Counted from the first letter of the stretch, positions 1-8,270 are shown. The stretch is 33,114 nucleotides of DNA from Candidatus Fermentibacterota bacterium (GCA_030609965.1 JAUWSQ010000028.1:1-33114); one strand, 5' to 3'. A program made the numbers and translations. The notes: a model not told the origin generated them from the sequence alone.

Positions 1-140
1 ATTAAACTCTCTGATACAGTCCTTCGAATCGAATCCGGAAGCATGGGCTTAACTTTATGGCTGTATAGCCGACACCATAGCAACTCTTGAACCTCCATAA
101 CCAGCGTGCCAGAAACCGGATTAATAAGAACATACACGAG
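1..140. other. intergenic left edge, nothing recognised
   Basis: Sequence between the window edge and the REP-like palindrome. Short open frames cross it on both strands, but none has a ribosome-binding site or a recognisable protein pattern. I see no RNA gene. It is downstream of rseP on that gene's strand, so it may be 3' flanking DNA. Confidence 0.4.
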
Positions 141-215
141 GGGGTCGGATCTTTAAGTTTGGCATTTGTTACGGTTATAAAACCCCGAGAAGGCCAAAAT
201 ACAAGATCCGACCCC
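141..215. repeat. REP-like imperfect palindrome (75 bp)
   Basis: The 13-nt arm GGGGTCGGATCTT at 141-153 is perfectly inverted at 203-215. Weaker pairing continues inward to about 166/190 (9 of the next 13 positions), leaving a loop of about 23 nt. There is no open reading frame of interest inside. It lies 38 bp past the rseP stop codon, where a transcript end is expected. It resembles REP elements mobilised by IS200-like REP-associated tyrosine transposases, but no transposase is present. A second element starting GGGGTC lies at 19566-19603. Confidence 0.65.
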
Positions 216-252
216 ATCAAGACTCCATCAATTCTATCCTACGGCCCCTATC

Positions 253-1488
253 TTATCGTACGCGGGTTATCACTCTGGATATGTCCTTGAAGACTATCAG
301 CAGGAAGATGAGCAGAATTAGTATCATCCCGGTCTGCTGGATTATCTGAACGTTCTTTTTTGAAATGGGTTTTCCTCTGATACCTTCTATGACAAGGATT
401 ACAACGTGTCCCCCGTCAAGGACCGGAATCGGAAGAAGATTGAATATCATTATCGCCAGGGAGATGCTTGCGATAGTATACAGGTAACTGGGTAATCCTG
501 ACCGGGCCTGCTGCCCCAGAGTTTCGGCAACATAAATGGGACCTCCCGAGCTCTTGGCGAGTTCCGCAGGTTTCTGAAACAGTCTGAAAAGTGTGGTGCA
601 TACATATACGGTACCCTCACCTGCGGATCTTACACCCTCTACAACGGCATTGAAAATCGGAAGTCTGACCCTCTCCACAGGCAGCAGAACGGAAACACCA
701 GTCAGAATTCTGCCGTCGTACTCTCCGGGGGTTACGTAAGCTGTGTCAAGAATACCGTTTCGGGTGAACTCAATTGTCAGCTCTTCAGTATTTCCTGTCA
801 CTATTGACTGAAAATCGTGCCAGATGGCAACAGGTTTTCCGTCAATGGCGATTATGCTGTCCCCGGCTCTTATACCGGATTCGTAAGCGGGAAAGCCTAT
901 CATGGCTTCACCTATCACCGCAGGTATCAGGGCCTGAAAAGGAACGGTTTCCGCCGGCAGGGAGTAACTTGTCTCGAGTATTCCCGAAGATGTTCCTACA
1001 GTCATTGTTCCGGGAGTAACTGAATACATCATGCCCAGCATCTCGTAATAATCAGCAACTGGATAACCGTTCACCGATAGGACAGTATCTCCTACGCCCA
1101 GACCGAGCGGGTTATCAGTATTGCCTACAACGGCAGGAGCGATATCTATATCCCACCCTACAACGCCGAATATGGTTATAAGTATCACCGCGGTGAGCAC
1201 AAGGTTAGCGAACGGACCTGCTAAAGCCACAAGGACTCTCTTGAACCATGAGACATCTGTAGCCGGTTCACCAGTGGTACCGAGGTTTACCCTGCAGTAT
1301 CCGCCCAGGGGTATCACCCCTATGCAGTATTCCGTCCCGCCAATTCTTCTCTTGAAAATATGCGGGGGAAAGCCAAGGGAAAAGCGCGGAACTTCCAGAC
1401 CGAGTGCCTTGGACATGAGAAGATGCCCCATCTCGTGAAAAAACACGATTACACCGAGTCCGAAGATTATGGCAATAATACTCAACAT
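253..1488 (-). CDS. rseP: RIP metalloprotease RseP (site-2 protease family, M50)
   Basis: Membrane-embedded zinc protease that cleaves transmembrane segments of anti-sigma factors and signal-peptide remnants. The 411-residue product has the zinc motif HEMGH at residues 18-22 in the first membrane helix and the second motif LDGG at about 357-360 in a late helix. Two PDZ-like regions lie between them (roughly 115-190 and 195-280), with GDTVLSVNG and GDSIIAIDG cores. Length is normal for the family (about 420-450). It is the last gene of the rplM-to-rseP run, overlaps dxr by 7 bases, and is followed by a REP-like palindrome. The pairing with dxr, cdsA and uppS is the common bacterial arrangement. 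Confidence 0.95.
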   Translation of the reverse strand: MLSIIAIIFGLGVIVFFHEMGHLLMSKALGLEVPRFSLGFPPHIFKRRIGGTEYCIGVIPLGGYCRVNLGTTGEPATDVSWFKRVLVALAGPFANLVLTAVILITIFGVVGWDIDIAPAVVGNTDNPLGLGVGDTVLSVNGYPVADYYEMLGMMYSVTPGTMTVGTSSGILETSYSLPAETVPFQALIPAVIGEAMIGFPAYESGIRAGDSIIAIDGKPVAIWHDFQSIVTGNTEELTIEFTRNGILDTAYVTPGEYDGRILTGVSVLLPVERVRLPIFNAVVEGVRSAGEGTVYVCTTLFRLFQKPAELAKSSGGPIYVAETLGQQARSGLPSYLYTIASISLAIMIFNLLPIPVLDGGHVVILVIEGIRGKPISKKNVQIIQQTGMILILLIFLLIVFKDISRVITRVR

Positions 1489-2591
1489 AGTCTTATCACG
1501 ATCCTTTCCGCTTGAATTCGAGAATCTCTGTCAGCCTCCATAACGGTCTGGAAATCAACTATCTCCAAAGCCTCATGCCCTGTAAGAACCTCTTCGATGA
1601 CGGTCGCTATATCTCCGAAACTGATCCTGCTGGCAAGAAATGCTGCAACTGCTACTTCATCTGCCGCGTTCGCTGCCGCCGGCCAGGTTTTTCCATCCTT
1701 TCCGGCTCGTGCAACTATATCGAAGGCGGGATACCTCAACCTGTCAAGCTCGGTGAACTCAAGTGTTCCCCAGTCAAGAGGGCTGTCATCGGATATCAGC
1801 TCAAGTCCGCGGCCGGGATACGCAAGGGCGTACTGAATGGGTATTTTCATATCCGGTTTACCCAGAAGAGCTTTCCATGAACCATCCTCAAGCCTTACGA
1901 AAGAATGAACTATGCTCTGGGGGTGCAGCACCACATCGATCTGCAGCCCATCGAACAACCACCGGGCTTCAATAACCTCGAATGCTTTATTCACCATGGT
2001 TGCCGAATCAACAGTTATTCTGGCGCCCATATTCCAGGTCGGGTGATTCAGTATATCATCGACACCCGCTGTCTGCAGCTTTTCGATTGGGATATCCCGC
2101 GCGGATCCGCCGCTTGCCGTCAGTGTAATACTCCGTGCGGGACGTGGTTCCCGATGCAGGCATCTGAATATCGTACTGTGTTCGCTGTCAACGGGAATGA
2201 CTCGGCCGGCTGAGATATAATCGCTAAGAAGGGAGCCGCCTACAACAAGGCTTTCCTTGTTGGCCAGAGCAAGTGTAATGCTCATGTCCCTGCAGATAAG
2301 GCTGGCTTGAAGGCCTGCGCTTCCAACAATGGCGTTGAGAACCATATCGGCCCCTTCAATAGCCTTATAAAGAATCCCCTGGCCGGTTATTACACCATCA
2401 GGGCATTCACCGCCTGGTTGCGCGATGGCGGTTACCGATGGGGAATACTGCTCTCTCTGTTTAAGCAGAAGATCAAGGTTGCTGTTGCATAGTATTGAAT
2501 GCAGTTCAAGTTCTGGATTCGCATGTATAATCTCAAGAGCCTGGGTCCCTATCGAGCCGGTACTTCCCAGGACTGCCACCTTCCTCATCAT
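1482..2591 (-). CDS. dxr: 1-deoxy-D-xylulose 5-phosphate reductoisomerase
   Basis: NADPH-dependent enzyme that converts DXP to MEP, the committed step of the non-mevalonate isoprenoid pathway, in the cytoplasm. The 369-aa product begins with the dinucleotide-binding GSTGSIG (residues 9-15). It also shows LANKESLV, PVDSEHSTIF and HPQSIVHSF, all family signatures around the metal and substrate site. Its start overlaps the cdsA stop in an ATGA arrangement; the first two codons are both ATG, so the start could be one codon later. The product feeds isoprenoid precursors to UppS, encoded two genes upstream in the same transcript. Confidence 0.96.
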   Translation of the reverse strand: MMRKVAVLGSTGSIGTQALEIIHANPELELHSILCNSNLDLLLKQREQYSPSVTAIAQPGGECPDGVITGQGILYKAIEGADMVLNAIVGSAGLQASLICRDMSITLALANKESLVVGGSLLSDYISAGRVIPVDSEHSTIFRCLHREPRPARSITLTASGGSARDIPIEKLQTAGVDDILNHPTWNMGARITVDSATMVNKAFEVIEARWLFDGLQIDVVLHPQSIVHSFVRLEDGSWKALLGKPDMKIPIQYALAYPGRGLELISDDSPLDWGTLEFTELDRLRYPAFDIVARAGKDGKTWPAAANAADEVAVAAFLASRISFGDIATVIEEVLTGHEALEIVDFQTVMEADRDSRIQAERIVIRLC

Positions 2592-3406
2592 GTCATAATA
2601 CCGGCGAAGAGGAAAAGCAGAACCCAGACAACCGGAACTACGGCGAGAATACTGTCGAATCTGTCAAGAAAACCTCCGTGTCCGGGAAGGAAGATTCCGG
2701 AATCTTTTACTCCTGCGTCTCTTTTCATCGCAGACTCCAGCAAGTCTCCAATGACGGCGGCAACACCTCCGGCTGCCCCTATCATCAGCATAGTAAACGG
2801 TGGAAACCCGGCTCCGACAGTACCTGCAAGGAATGCTCCACCGATTGCGCCTGCAATCCCGGCTGCAAAACCCTCCCAGGATTTGGCCGGGCTGATGGAG
2901 GGCGCCATTTTGTGCCGTCCGAAAGCACTCCCCGCGAAGTATGCCAGGGAATCTCCCAGCCAGCAGATCAGCAGAGGTATGAACATGATCCAGGGTGATT
3001 GGAAATCCAGCCTCAGCCTTGCCAGCAGACCGAAGCCCAGGGCAAGAGAGATGGAAATACCTGTGATTCCCGAAGTTTTCATTCGTGCATTTGTAATCCC
3101 GTCGCTGAGTATCCATACGGTTGAAATAATCGCTCCGGGGAGCAGGATCACAACTATCGAGATAGCTGGCTCAAGAAGAGCAACAGCAACAGTTGATCCC
3201 GCCACCATTGCAGCATGTACCGCTTTCATTGACATACCGGAACCCGGTCTGAACAGTGTAACCGCTTCAGTAGCGCATAGGGCTGCAATAAGCGCGAAAA
3301 AAGCAGTTGTCAGATAAGGTATATCAAGAAATGCAACCGCTGCGAACAGCCCGATACCGGGAACGGCTACCGCCACTCTGATTGCAAGGGTATTGAATGA
3401 TTTCAT
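2588..3406 (-). CDS. cdsA: phosphatidate cytidylyltransferase (CDP-diacylglycerol synthase)
   Basis: Integral membrane enzyme that makes CDP-diacylglycerol from CTP and phosphatidic acid, the entry point to phospholipid headgroup synthesis. The 272-aa product has several hydrophobic segments and the family signature near the C-terminus: GDLLESAMKRDAGVKDSG followed by PGHGGFLDRFDS. Its start overlaps the uppS stop by 4 bases. The product is the substrate of PgsA, encoded elsewhere in this window at about 13.1-13.7 kb. Confidence 0.95.
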   Translation of the reverse strand: MKSFNTLAIRVAVAVPGIGLFAAVAFLDIPYLTTAFFALIAALCATEAVTLFRPGSGMSMKAVHAAMVAGSTVAVALLEPAISIVVILLPGAIISTVWILSDGITNARMKTSGITGISISLALGFGLLARLRLDFQSPWIMFIPLLICWLGDSLAYFAGSAFGRHKMAPSISPAKSWEGFAAGIAGAIGGAFLAGTVGAGFPPFTMLMIGAAGGVAAVIGDLLESAMKRDAGVKDSGIFLPGHGGFLDRFDSILAVVPVVWVLLFLFAGIMT

Positions 3407-4122
3407 CGGTCGGAATCTAAATCGCCGAATCGTCTTCGTCTTGATCTGTAATCCTCGAAAGCCTCTTCAAGATGTACTCTTCTGAAATCAGGCCAGAGAA
3501 CATCTGTGAAGTACAGTTCCGAATATGCAGATTCCCACAGAAGAAAATTTGACAGCCTCTGCTCGCCGCTGGTTCGTATAATAATATCCGGATCGGGTAC
3601 GTCCGGAAGATACATGCAGGATGTAATGGTATCCTCAGTGATCTCGGAGGCTTGCATATGTCCTGCTTCGATATCCCTGGCGATCTTTATAGTTGCGTCG
3701 GTTATCTCAGCTCTGCCGCCGTAGCTCAGGGCAAGAATCAGGTTCAGGCCTTCGTTGGATCCGGTTCTTTTCATCGCATTCCGCAGCTCATTCAATGGCC
3801 CGCGAGGGAGATCATCAAGCCGGCCGATGGCTCTGATTCTGACACGGTTTCTATCAAGATCGTCAATGTTGCGCTTGATGAAGCTTTTCAAAAGGGTCAT
3901 TATGAAGATGACCTCGGCTTTTGGTCTCTTCCAGTTTTCGGTTGAGAAGGCGTACAGGGTCAGGTATTCAACGCCCATTTCGCCGCAATATTCAACGGCA
4001 TCGTGAATAGACTTCTCCGCTGCCTTATGACCCTCGATCCGCTTCAGACCGTGAGATCTTGCCCAGCGACCGTTGCCATCCATGATTATTCCCACATGGG
4101 TAAGATGGTTGTCAGAATTCAA
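3403..4122 (-). CDS. uppS: undecaprenyl diphosphate synthase (cis-prenyltransferase)
   Basis: Condenses isopentenyl diphosphate onto farnesyl diphosphate to make the C55 carrier for peptidoglycan and glycan export. The 239-aa product has the catalytic MDGNGRWA motif (Asp15), a GHKAA-type segment, LTLYAFSTENWKRP, and the C-terminal active-site block RLSNFLLWESAYSELYF. Length fits the family. It starts 5 bases after the frr stop and overlaps cdsA by 4 bases, so it is co-translated within the operon. Confidence 0.97.
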   Translation of the reverse strand: MNSDNHLTHVGIIMDGNGRWARSHGLKRIEGHKAAEKSIHDAVEYCGEMGVEYLTLYAFSTENWKRPKAEVIFIMTLLKSFIKRNIDDLDRNRVRIRAIGRLDDLPRGPLNELRNAMKRTGSNEGLNLILALSYGGRAEITDATIKIARDIEAGHMQASEITEDTITSCMYLPDVPDPDIIIRTSGEQRLSNFLLWESAYSELYFTDVLWPDFRRVHLEEAFEDYRSRRRRFGDLDSDR

Positions 4123-4127
4123 TACCG

Positions 4128-4685
4128 TCAGACCTCTAGTATTTCAGCTTCTTTTGATTCGAGATATTTGTCGATTTCGGCGATAGCCTCGTTTGCGGTA
4201 TCCTGGATATCGTTGAGAGTTTTGTACTCCTCATCCTCAGTGATATCACTTGCTTTGCTGGCTTTGTGCAGTTCGTCATTGCCGCTTCTTCTGATATTCC
4301 TTATCGCGGTCCTTCCGGATTCAGCAAGTTTTTTAACGTGCCGGCTGAGTTCCTTTCTTCGATCATCGGACAGTTTTGGAACAGGGATTCTTACAACAGG
4401 TCCATCTGCAGAAGCTCTGAGACCCAGGTCCGATTTCTGTATAGCGCGAACAATCGCATCTGATGTCGAGGGATCGAAGGGCTGTATTACGATAAGCCGG
4501 GGTTCCGGTGCCGATATTCCGGCCACCTGTTTAATGGGATGCAGTCCCCCCCAGCACTCGACCCGTATATTGTCCAGAAGAGCGGGACTTGCCTTGCCTG
4601 TCCTTATTACAGCCATCTCCCTGGTGGTGTTCTCGACCGCTTTTTTCATTCTGTTCTTCTGATCCTTCAGAATCTGATCAATCAT
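4128..4685 (-). CDS. frr: ribosome recycling factor
   Basis: Splits post-termination ribosomes together with EF-G. The 185-aa product matches the usual length of 185, with the conserved N-terminal region VIRTGKASPALLD, then ILPEPR-like AGISAPEPRLIVIQPFD, and a long C-terminal three-helix-bundle segment. Its start overlaps the pyrH coding sequence by 8 bases. The tsf-pyrH-frr order is nearly universal in bacteria. Confidence 0.97.
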   Translation of the reverse strand: MIDQILKDQKNRMKKAVENTTREMAVIRTGKASPALLDNIRVECWGGLHPIKQVAGISAPEPRLIVIQPFDPSTSDAIVRAIQKSDLGLRASADGPVVRIPVPKLSDDRRKELSRHVKKLAESGRTAIRNIRRSGNDELHKASKASDITEDEEYKTLNDIQDTANEAIAEIDKYLESKEAEILEV

Positions 4686-5409
4686 TGTTCATTCCCCCTA
4701 TCAGGCTTCCGATTGAAGGGTCATTGAATACCCTGAGGATATTTTTCGGATCCCATATATTGAAAACACTAACAGGAAGCCCTGCGTCTCGGCAAATGGC
4801 AATTGCGGCAGCATCCATCACCTTCAGATCAAGCTTGAGCACTTCATTATATGTTAGTGTTTCAAATCGTAGCGCTTCAGGGTTTTGCGCAGGATCTGAA
4901 TCGTAGACTCCATCAACTTTTGTACCCTTGAGCAACCGGGAGCATCCTGTCTGCACAGCTCTCAGTGCAGCGGCGGTGTCCGTAGTAAGACACGGATTGC
5001 CTGTTCCTCCTGCATAGATAACTACATATCCACTGTTGAGGTATTCCTCGGCTTTCTGCGGGGAAAAGGTTTCAAAAATGCCTTCAACGGGTATGGATGA
5101 AAGCACAGCAGCTCTGCTGCCGTGCTTCTTTATCGCATCTCTGAATGCCAGGCCATTTATGAGTGTTGCCAGCATTCCCATCTGGTCTCCGGTGATCCGA
5201 TCAATCGATCTTTGATCCCTTCCCCGGATGAAATTACCTCCGCCTGTAACTATTCCAACACTGCACCCGGTGGCAGCAAGGTCCAGAACGGCTCCTGAAA
5301 GCTCCTCTATAGTATCAGGATCTATTCCGTGACCGGCTTCACCTGCAAGAACCTCTCCACTTAATTTGAGAAGTACCCGCTCGCTCGCGGTCCGGTCATG
5401 CTCTTTCAT
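4678..5409 (-). CDS. pyrH: uridylate kinase (UMP kinase)
   Basis: Phosphorylates UMP to UDP with ATP; hexameric amino-acid-kinase fold. The 243-aa product shows the N-terminal LLKLSGEVLAG phosphate loop, GIVTGGGNFIRG, DQMGMLATLING, YAGGTGNPCLTTDTAAALRA and the late segment VDGVYDSDP. It overlaps tsf by one base (TGATG) and frr by 8 bases, so translation is tightly coupled. The start is ATG, directly at the tsf stop. Confidence 0.97.
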   Translation of the reverse strand: MKEHDRTASERVLLKLSGEVLAGEAGHGIDPDTIEELSGAVLDLAATGCSVGIVTGGGNFIRGRDQRSIDRITGDQMGMLATLINGLAFRDAIKKHGSRAAVLSSIPVEGIFETFSPQKAEEYLNSGYVVIYAGGTGNPCLTTDTAAALRAVQTGCSRLLKGTKVDGVYDSDPAQNPEALRFETLTYNEVLKLDLKVMDAAAIAICRDAGLPVSVFNIWDPKNILRVFNDPSIGSLIGGMNND

Positions 5410-6005
5410 CAGTTACCTATTGAAAACCTTGCGAATCTGCGGATCACAATGTTCTCGCGAAGCTTTCCTATCAGATCGGTAAGAGCGTCTTTCACGGTTC
5501 CAACATCCGGGTCATCCGACCATTCCTGGTCAAGCAGACATGTATCCGAATAGAATTTCTCCATCCGGCCGCTAACTATTTTCTCGATTATTTCAGCCGG
5601 TTTACCCGAATCTTCAAGCTGTGTGAGGAGTACTTTTCTCTCCGCTTCAACATCTTCCTTCGGCAAATATTCCCTGGATACGACAGTTGGAGGGTAAGCA
5701 GCAATATGCATGGCGATTTTCTTTGCGAAATTCTGAAAATCCTCTGTCTTTGCGACGAAATCCGTTTCGCAGTTTACCTCAACAAGAATTCCCAGTTTTC
5801 CGGGGGGGTGGATATACGATACTACAAGACCTTCATCCGCATCTCTTGAGGCTTTCTTAGAGGCTACTTTTATGCCTTTCTCACGGAGAATTGTAATGGC
5901 TTTCTCCATATCGCCATTACTTTCATCGAGTGCTTTTTTGCAGTCAAGCATGCCTGCTCCGGTAGCTTTTCTGAGCTGCTTCAGATCATCAACATTGATA
6001 GGCAT
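5409..6005 (-). CDS. tsf: elongation factor Ts, short form
   Basis: Guanine-nucleotide exchange factor for EF-Tu. The N-terminal UBA-like domain (DLKQLRKATGAGMLDCKKAL) and the core motif CETDFVAKT are clear. At 198 aa it resembles the short Thermus-type protein rather than the roughly 280-aa E. coli type, so one half of the duplicated core is absent or reduced. I see no frameshift. It shares one base with the rpsB stop (TAATG) and one with the pyrH start. Confidence 0.96.
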   Translation of the reverse strand: MPINVDDLKQLRKATGAGMLDCKKALDESNGDMEKAITILREKGIKVASKKASRDADEGLVVSYIHPPGKLGILVEVNCETDFVAKTEDFQNFAKKIAMHIAAYPPTVVSREYLPKEDVEAERKVLLTQLEDSGKPAEIIEKIVSGRMEKFYSDTCLLDQEWSDDPDVGTVKDALTDLIGKLRENIVIRRFARFSIGN

Positions 6006-7108
6006 TATTCACCCGATTCCTTTCCCTCATCGGAATTGTCCACGTTTTCAGCAGGACTGTTCGAAACGGTATCCTCAGCAGCTTTACTGTCCGCAATCGG
6101 TTCAGGTGCAGAAGTTTCCTCGTCTGCAGCCTTTTTCGCAGTTTTCTTCTCGGGAGCCTTCTTAACAGGTTTGCTTGAAACCGGTTTTTTTGCAGTCTTC
6201 TCGGGAGCCTTCTTAACAGGTTTGCTTGAAACCGGTTTATTTGCGGTCTTCTCTGGAGCCTTCCTGGTGATTTTCTTCGCTGCAGGTTTTGCTGTCTTCG
6301 GGGTTTCTTTTTTATCTTTGCCGGCATCATCGCTTTCTTTTTCCGATGCAGCTTCCTCCGGCTTTTCCGCTACCGGTTCCCTGGCCATCTCTTTCAGTGC
6401 TATAGCATCCGCAGCTTCCGAAGTAGCTCCTTCTGCACCGAGAAGCGCGTAATCCGCAAGGGTTCCCACGATCATGGATATGGATTTAATGGCATCGTCA
6501 TTGCCGGGGATTGGATAATCGACTTCTGTCGGATCGCAGTTCGTATCTACTATGCCTATGCAGGGTATTTTCAGGTTCCTAGCTTCCCGGACAGCAATCT
6601 GTTCCTTCTTGATATCAACAACAATAATGACTCCTGGGAGTTTTTTCATGTGGCGAATACCTGTGAGATCCTTCTCAAGCTTCTCCTTGTGCCTTTTCTT
6701 CCTGAGAATTTCCTTTTTAGTGAGGCTTGAGGGGTAGCCATCCTTCTCTGCCTGTTCAAGTTCGATCAGTGTCTGTATACCCTTTGAGATGGTTCTGAAG
6801 TTCGTAAGCATTCCGCCCATCCAGCGCTCGGTAACGTAATACTGACCGCATCTGACAGCATGCTCTTTCAGACACTCTCTTCCCTGTTTTTTGGTGGCTA
6901 CGAACAGAACGCTTTTCCCTGAGGCAACGGTTTTCGCAACCAGGTTTGCGGCATTCTCGAGCAATGTTCTTGATTTTTTAAGATCGATGATATGTATCCC
7001 GTTACGAGCCATGAAGATATAACTCTTCATCTTTGGGTTCCATCGACTCTTCTGATGGCCAAAATGTATTCCGGCCTCAAGCATTTCCTTCATGGAAGGT
7101 ATTTTCAT
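6005..7108 (-). CDS. rpsB: 30S ribosomal protein S2 with long basic C-terminal tail
   Basis: Small-subunit protein needed to recruit S1. Residues 1 to about 230 are a normal S2, starting MKEMLEAGIHFGHQ and including ERWMGGMLTN and DTNCDPTEVDYPIPGNDDA. Residues of about 235-367 form an extra tail rich in Lys, Ala, Pro and Glu, so the protein is about 125 residues longer than the usual 230-260. The tail contains near-exact repeats of a 17-residue unit (PVSSKPVKKAPEKTAKK). The start is ATG with an AAGGAA site 5-10 bases upstream. A structured leader RNA precedes it. Overlap with tsf suggests normal expression of the whole reading frame. Confidence 0.95.
   Translation of the reverse strand: MKIPSMKEMLEAGIHFGHQKSRWNPKMKSYIFMARNGIHIIDLKKSRTLLENAANLVAKTVASGKSVLFVATKKQGRECLKEHAVRCGQYYVTERWMGGMLTNFRTISKGIQTLIELEQAEKDGYPSSLTKKEILRKKRHKEKLEKDLTGIRHMKKLPGVIIVVDIKKEQIAVREARNLKIPCIGIVDTNCDPTEVDYPIPGNDDAIKSISMIVGTLADYALLGAEGATSEAADAIALKEMAREPVAEKPEEAASEKESDDAGKDKKETPKTAKPAAKKITRKAPEKTANKPVSSKPVKKAPEKTAKKPVSSKPVKKAPEKKTAKKAADEETSAPEPIADSKAAEDTVSNSPAENVDNSDEGKESGE
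6151..6270 (-). repeat. 51-bp tandem repeat inside rpsB tail
   Basis: Near-identical copies begin at 6151 and 6202, with a third degenerate one at 6253, a 51-bp period encoding 17 residues. The first two copies agree over at least 37 bases at DNA level, so the duplication is recent or being homogenised. In-frame gain or loss of units would only change tail length. Confidence 0.85.
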
Positions 7109-7132
7109 GGATTGTTCCTTTCGGTTATCCTC

Positions 7133-7198
7133 CGGCTGGCTTAATCGAACCCATTTCCATTTTCATATGGAAACACCGGGGTTTATCACCACCAGCCG
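7133..7198 (-). promoter_or_regulatory. structured rpsB 5' leader RNA, candidate r-protein autoregulatory site
   Basis: Read on the minus strand, three helices nest on one axis. CGGCTGG (7198-7192) pairs with CCAGCCG (7139-7133). AACCC (7183-7179) pairs with GGGTT (7152-7148). TTTCCAT (7173-7167) pairs with ATGGAAA (7160-7154) around a 6-nt loop. All 19 pairs are Watson-Crick. The element ends about 25 nt before the rpsB start codon and next to its ribosome-binding region. S2 binding to an rpsB leader is known in other bacteria; that this is such a site is inference. Confidence 0.6.
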
Positions 7199-7208
7199 TG
7201 TGTATTGA

Positions 7209-7232
7209 GCGCACAATGTACAGAGAGTGCGC
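7209..7232 (-). other. hairpin between rpsI stop and rpsB leader
   Basis: GCGCAC and GTGCGC form a 6-bp GC-rich stem around a 12-nt loop, 8 nt past the rpsI stop codon on the minus strand. No U-tract follows, so it is not a standard intrinsic terminator. It could protect the rplM-rpsI message or act with the leader structure that follows. Confidence 0.4.
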
Positions 7233-7239
7233 AGTTATT

Positions 7240-7626
7240 CTATCTCTTGGAGAACTGGAATCTCTTTCTTGCCTTTGGCTGCCCGTATTTCTTACGCTCA
7301 ACGATTCTCGGATCACGCCTGAGCATACCCTCAGCTTTCAGGGCGGGCCTGAAATCAGGATTTACGTCCACCAGGGCTCTCGCTATTCCAAGTCTGATGG
7401 CTCCAGCCTGTCCAGTTATTCCTCCACCGCGAACGTTGACTTTAACGTCATAGTCCTTTGATACTCCAGCGATCTCCAGAGGTTCAAGGGCATGTTCCAA
7501 CTGCCATAAATCGCAGAAGTACTCTTTGGGATCCCTGTGATTAATCCGGATCTGACCTTGTCCGGCTTTCAGATAACATCTTGCCGTAGCGCGTTTTCGT
7601 CTGCCAACACCTATATGCTGTTTCAT
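7240..7626 (-). CDS. rpsI: 30S ribosomal protein S9
   Basis: Small-subunit head protein whose C-terminal tail reaches the P-site tRNA. The 128-aa product has the N-terminal GVGRRKRATARCYLK, the central VRGGGITGQAGAIRLGIARAL, the DPRIVERKKYGQPKARK segment, and ends FQFSKR, the typical basic tail ending in Lys-Arg. ATG start, 17 bases after the rplM stop. About 130 bases separate it from rpsB, and these contain a hairpin and a structured leader. Confidence 0.98.
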   Translation of the reverse strand: MKQHIGVGRRKRATARCYLKAGQGQIRINHRDPKEYFCDLWQLEHALEPLEIAGVSKDYDVKVNVRGGGITGQAGAIRLGIARALVDVNPDFRPALKAEGMLRRDPRIVERKKYGQPKARKRFQFSKR

Positions 7627-7643
7627 CTCACCACCCTTGATCG

Positions 7644-8072
7644 CTAGATTTCCAGAACCTGTGGGTTCTGTGCCGCATGCGTATGTTCGGTTCCAGCGAA
7701 TATTTTAAGCTTTTTTAACTGTTGTCTGGCTATTCTATTCTTGGGCATCATACCCCGAACAGCTTTTCTGAGAATCCTGTCAGGATGCTTTTCCAGCATT
7801 ACCTTCATGCTTGTAGTCTTTCTTCCACCTGGATACCCGGTATGGCGTCCATACTCCTTCTGATCTAGCTTTCTGCCCGTGAAATTCAGTTTTTCAACGT
7901 TTGTCACTACAACAAAATCACCAGTATCGATATGAGGTGTGTATACCGGTTTGTTTTTTCCCTGAAGGATCATGGCGATCTGGGAAGCCAATCTCCCGGG
8001 AGAATATCCGGTAGCATCAATCTGCCACCATTTCCTCTCTATCTCCCCGGTTTTAGCCGTATATGTCTTCAC
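7644..8072 (-). CDS. rplM: 50S ribosomal protein L13
   Basis: Early-assembly large-subunit protein. The 142-aa product matches the family: RKWWQIDATGYSPGRLASQIA, HIDTGDFVVVTNVEKL, YGRHTGYPGGRK, and the late PKNRIARQQLKKLKIFAG. The start codon is GTG, with GGAGG 9 bases upstream. First gene of the long minus-strand translation operon, followed by rpsI after 17 bases. The 224 bases upstream are the likely promoter and leader. Confidence 0.98.
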   Translation of the reverse strand: MKTYTAKTGEIERKWWQIDATGYSPGRLASQIAMILQGKNKPVYTPHIDTGDFVVVTNVEKLNFTGRKLDQKEYGRHTGYPGGRKTTSMKVMLEKHPDRILRKAVRGMMPKNRIARQQLKKLKIFAGTEHTHAAQNPQVLEI

Positions 8073-8270
8073 TATTCTGAACCTCCACTACGAATCATAC
8101 TTTATCATTCCAGCAACCCGTGAGATGGATATATTTGGAATACAACTATTTACTAAGGCAACTCTATTAAATTCAAAAGCTGCACTAACCCTATTTTCTT
8201 CGTAATTGACAATTTCCGCAACGCATCAGGAATCATCAACTACGAGAATACTGAAGGGAACCGCTAAACT

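Noticed and set aside
2..220. Minus-strand open frame of 72 codons at the left edge
   Set aside because: It runs straight through the REP-like palindrome, has no ribosome-binding site and no family pattern.
6036..6452. Plus-strand frame opposite the rpsB tail
   Set aside because: Ser/Phe/Ala low-complexity mirror of the Lys/Ala/Pro repeats, no ribosome-binding site.
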